A stretch of 6,228 nucleotides of DNA. Source: Pseudomonadota bacterium (GTDB taxonomy: Bacteria > Pseudomonadota > Gammaproteobacteria > Burkholderiales > Gallionellaceae). The DNA is taken from the NCBI GenBank assembly GCA_021783525.1, contig JAJXTT010000115.1:1-6228 (forward strand), in the 5' to 3' direction. Under the pieces are notes generated by a model. That model saw only the letters and a list, made by a program, of their open reading frames with translations. It was not told the DNA's origin and made no database searches. Made by a program: the position numbers and the translations under genes. Position 1 is the stretch's first letter; the number at the start of each line of letters is the position of its first letter. Positions 5,913 to 6,228 of this stretch are shown here, piece by piece.

Positions 5913-6228
5913 TGGATTTTGAACCCTGGATGTTGCTGGTGTTTCCCCTGTTTTTCGGCATGGGATGGCTGGCGGCGCGTATCGATATCAAGGAATTGAT
6001 CACGGAATCCAGCGCCTTGCCCCGCTCGTATTTCCAGGGGCTGAACTTCCTCCTCAACGAACAGCAGGATCAGGCCATCGAAGCCTTCATCGAGGTGGTC
6101 AAGGTCGATCCGCAAACTGTCGAGCTGCACTTCGCGCTGGGGAGCTTGTTCCGCCGCCGCGGAGAAGTGGATCGCGCCATCCGGATGCACCTCAATCTGG
6201 TGGACCGCGCCGATCTGAGCGAGGACAA
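5912..6228 (+). CDS. lapB: Lipopolysaccharide assembly protein LapB (YciM), N-terminal part (3' end outside window)
   Basis: LapB is a membrane-anchored TPR protein that, in E. coli, directs FtsH-dependent turnover of LpxC and so sets the rate of LPS synthesis. The frame begins at the ATG at 5912, whose A is the last base of the lapA stop (TGATG, 1-nt overlap), and stays open to the window end, giving 105 complete codons. The N-terminus MDFEPWMLLVFPLFFGMGWLA is a membrane anchor. ARIDIKELITESSALPRSYF follows, then GLNFLLNEQQDQAIEAFIEV and the start of TPR helices with VDPQTVELHFALGSLFRRRG and EVDRAIRMHLNLV. These are very characteristic LapB sequences. The remaining TPRs and the C-terminal rubredoxin-like metal-binding domain would lie beyond the window and cannot be checked. 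Confidence 0.94.
   Translation, partial: MDFEPWMLLVFPLFFGMGWLAARIDIKELITESSALPRSYFQGLNFLLNEQQDQAIEAFIEVVKVDPQTVELHFALGSLFRRRGEVDRAIRMHLNLVDRADLSED

Noticed and set aside
5986..5998. TATCAAGGAATTG, a full match to the IHF consensus WATCAANNNNTTR
   Set aside because: It lies inside lapB coding sequence in a conserved part of the protein (DIKELIT), away from any promoter; a chance match is the simplest explanation.

Overview
The window is a piece of conserved chromosomal core, all on the + strand. It looks like a betaproteobacterium. The gene order (DAHP synthase, tyrA, aroA-cmk, rpsA, ihfB, lapA, lapB), the moderately high GC content and the protein sequences fit that class. A Nitrosomonadales/Gallionellaceae-like host is my best guess, but it comes from memory of similar gene strings and not from a search.

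Layout. Positions 1-395 hold the 3' end of a type I DAHP synthase (aroF type). Three bases later comes tyrA (399-1268, prephenate dehydrogenase). After 16 more bases comes a 652-codon fusion of EPSP synthase and cytidylate kinase (aroA-cmk, 1285-3243). A 250-bp gap follows, with a degenerate palindromic/direct repeat and the leader of rpsA. rpsA (3494-5203) encodes ribosomal protein S1 with six S1 domains. Its stop codon lies inside the ribosome binding site of ihfB (5213-5500, IHF beta subunit). A clear intrinsic terminator (5521-5557) closes this unit. lapA (5607-5912) and lapB (5912 to the window end, partial, with a 1-nt start/stop overlap) form the next unit.

How the genes work together. 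The first three genes cover the entry step, the penultimate common step and the tyrosine branch of aromatic amino acid synthesis, with CMP kinase attached to the EPSP synthase polypeptide. rpsA and ihfB are expression and nucleoid genes that follow cmk in many proteobacteria. lapA and lapB are inner-membrane factors for lipopolysaccharide assembly and for control of LpxC stability.

I see no undescribed multi-gene system, mobile element, tRNA, rRNA or CRISPR array. The points worth a second look are small: a four-copy 7-bp tandem repeat that lengthens a loop of the AroA domain, the AroA-Cmk fusion itself, the repeat element between cmk and rpsA, and possible leader structure before rpsA.
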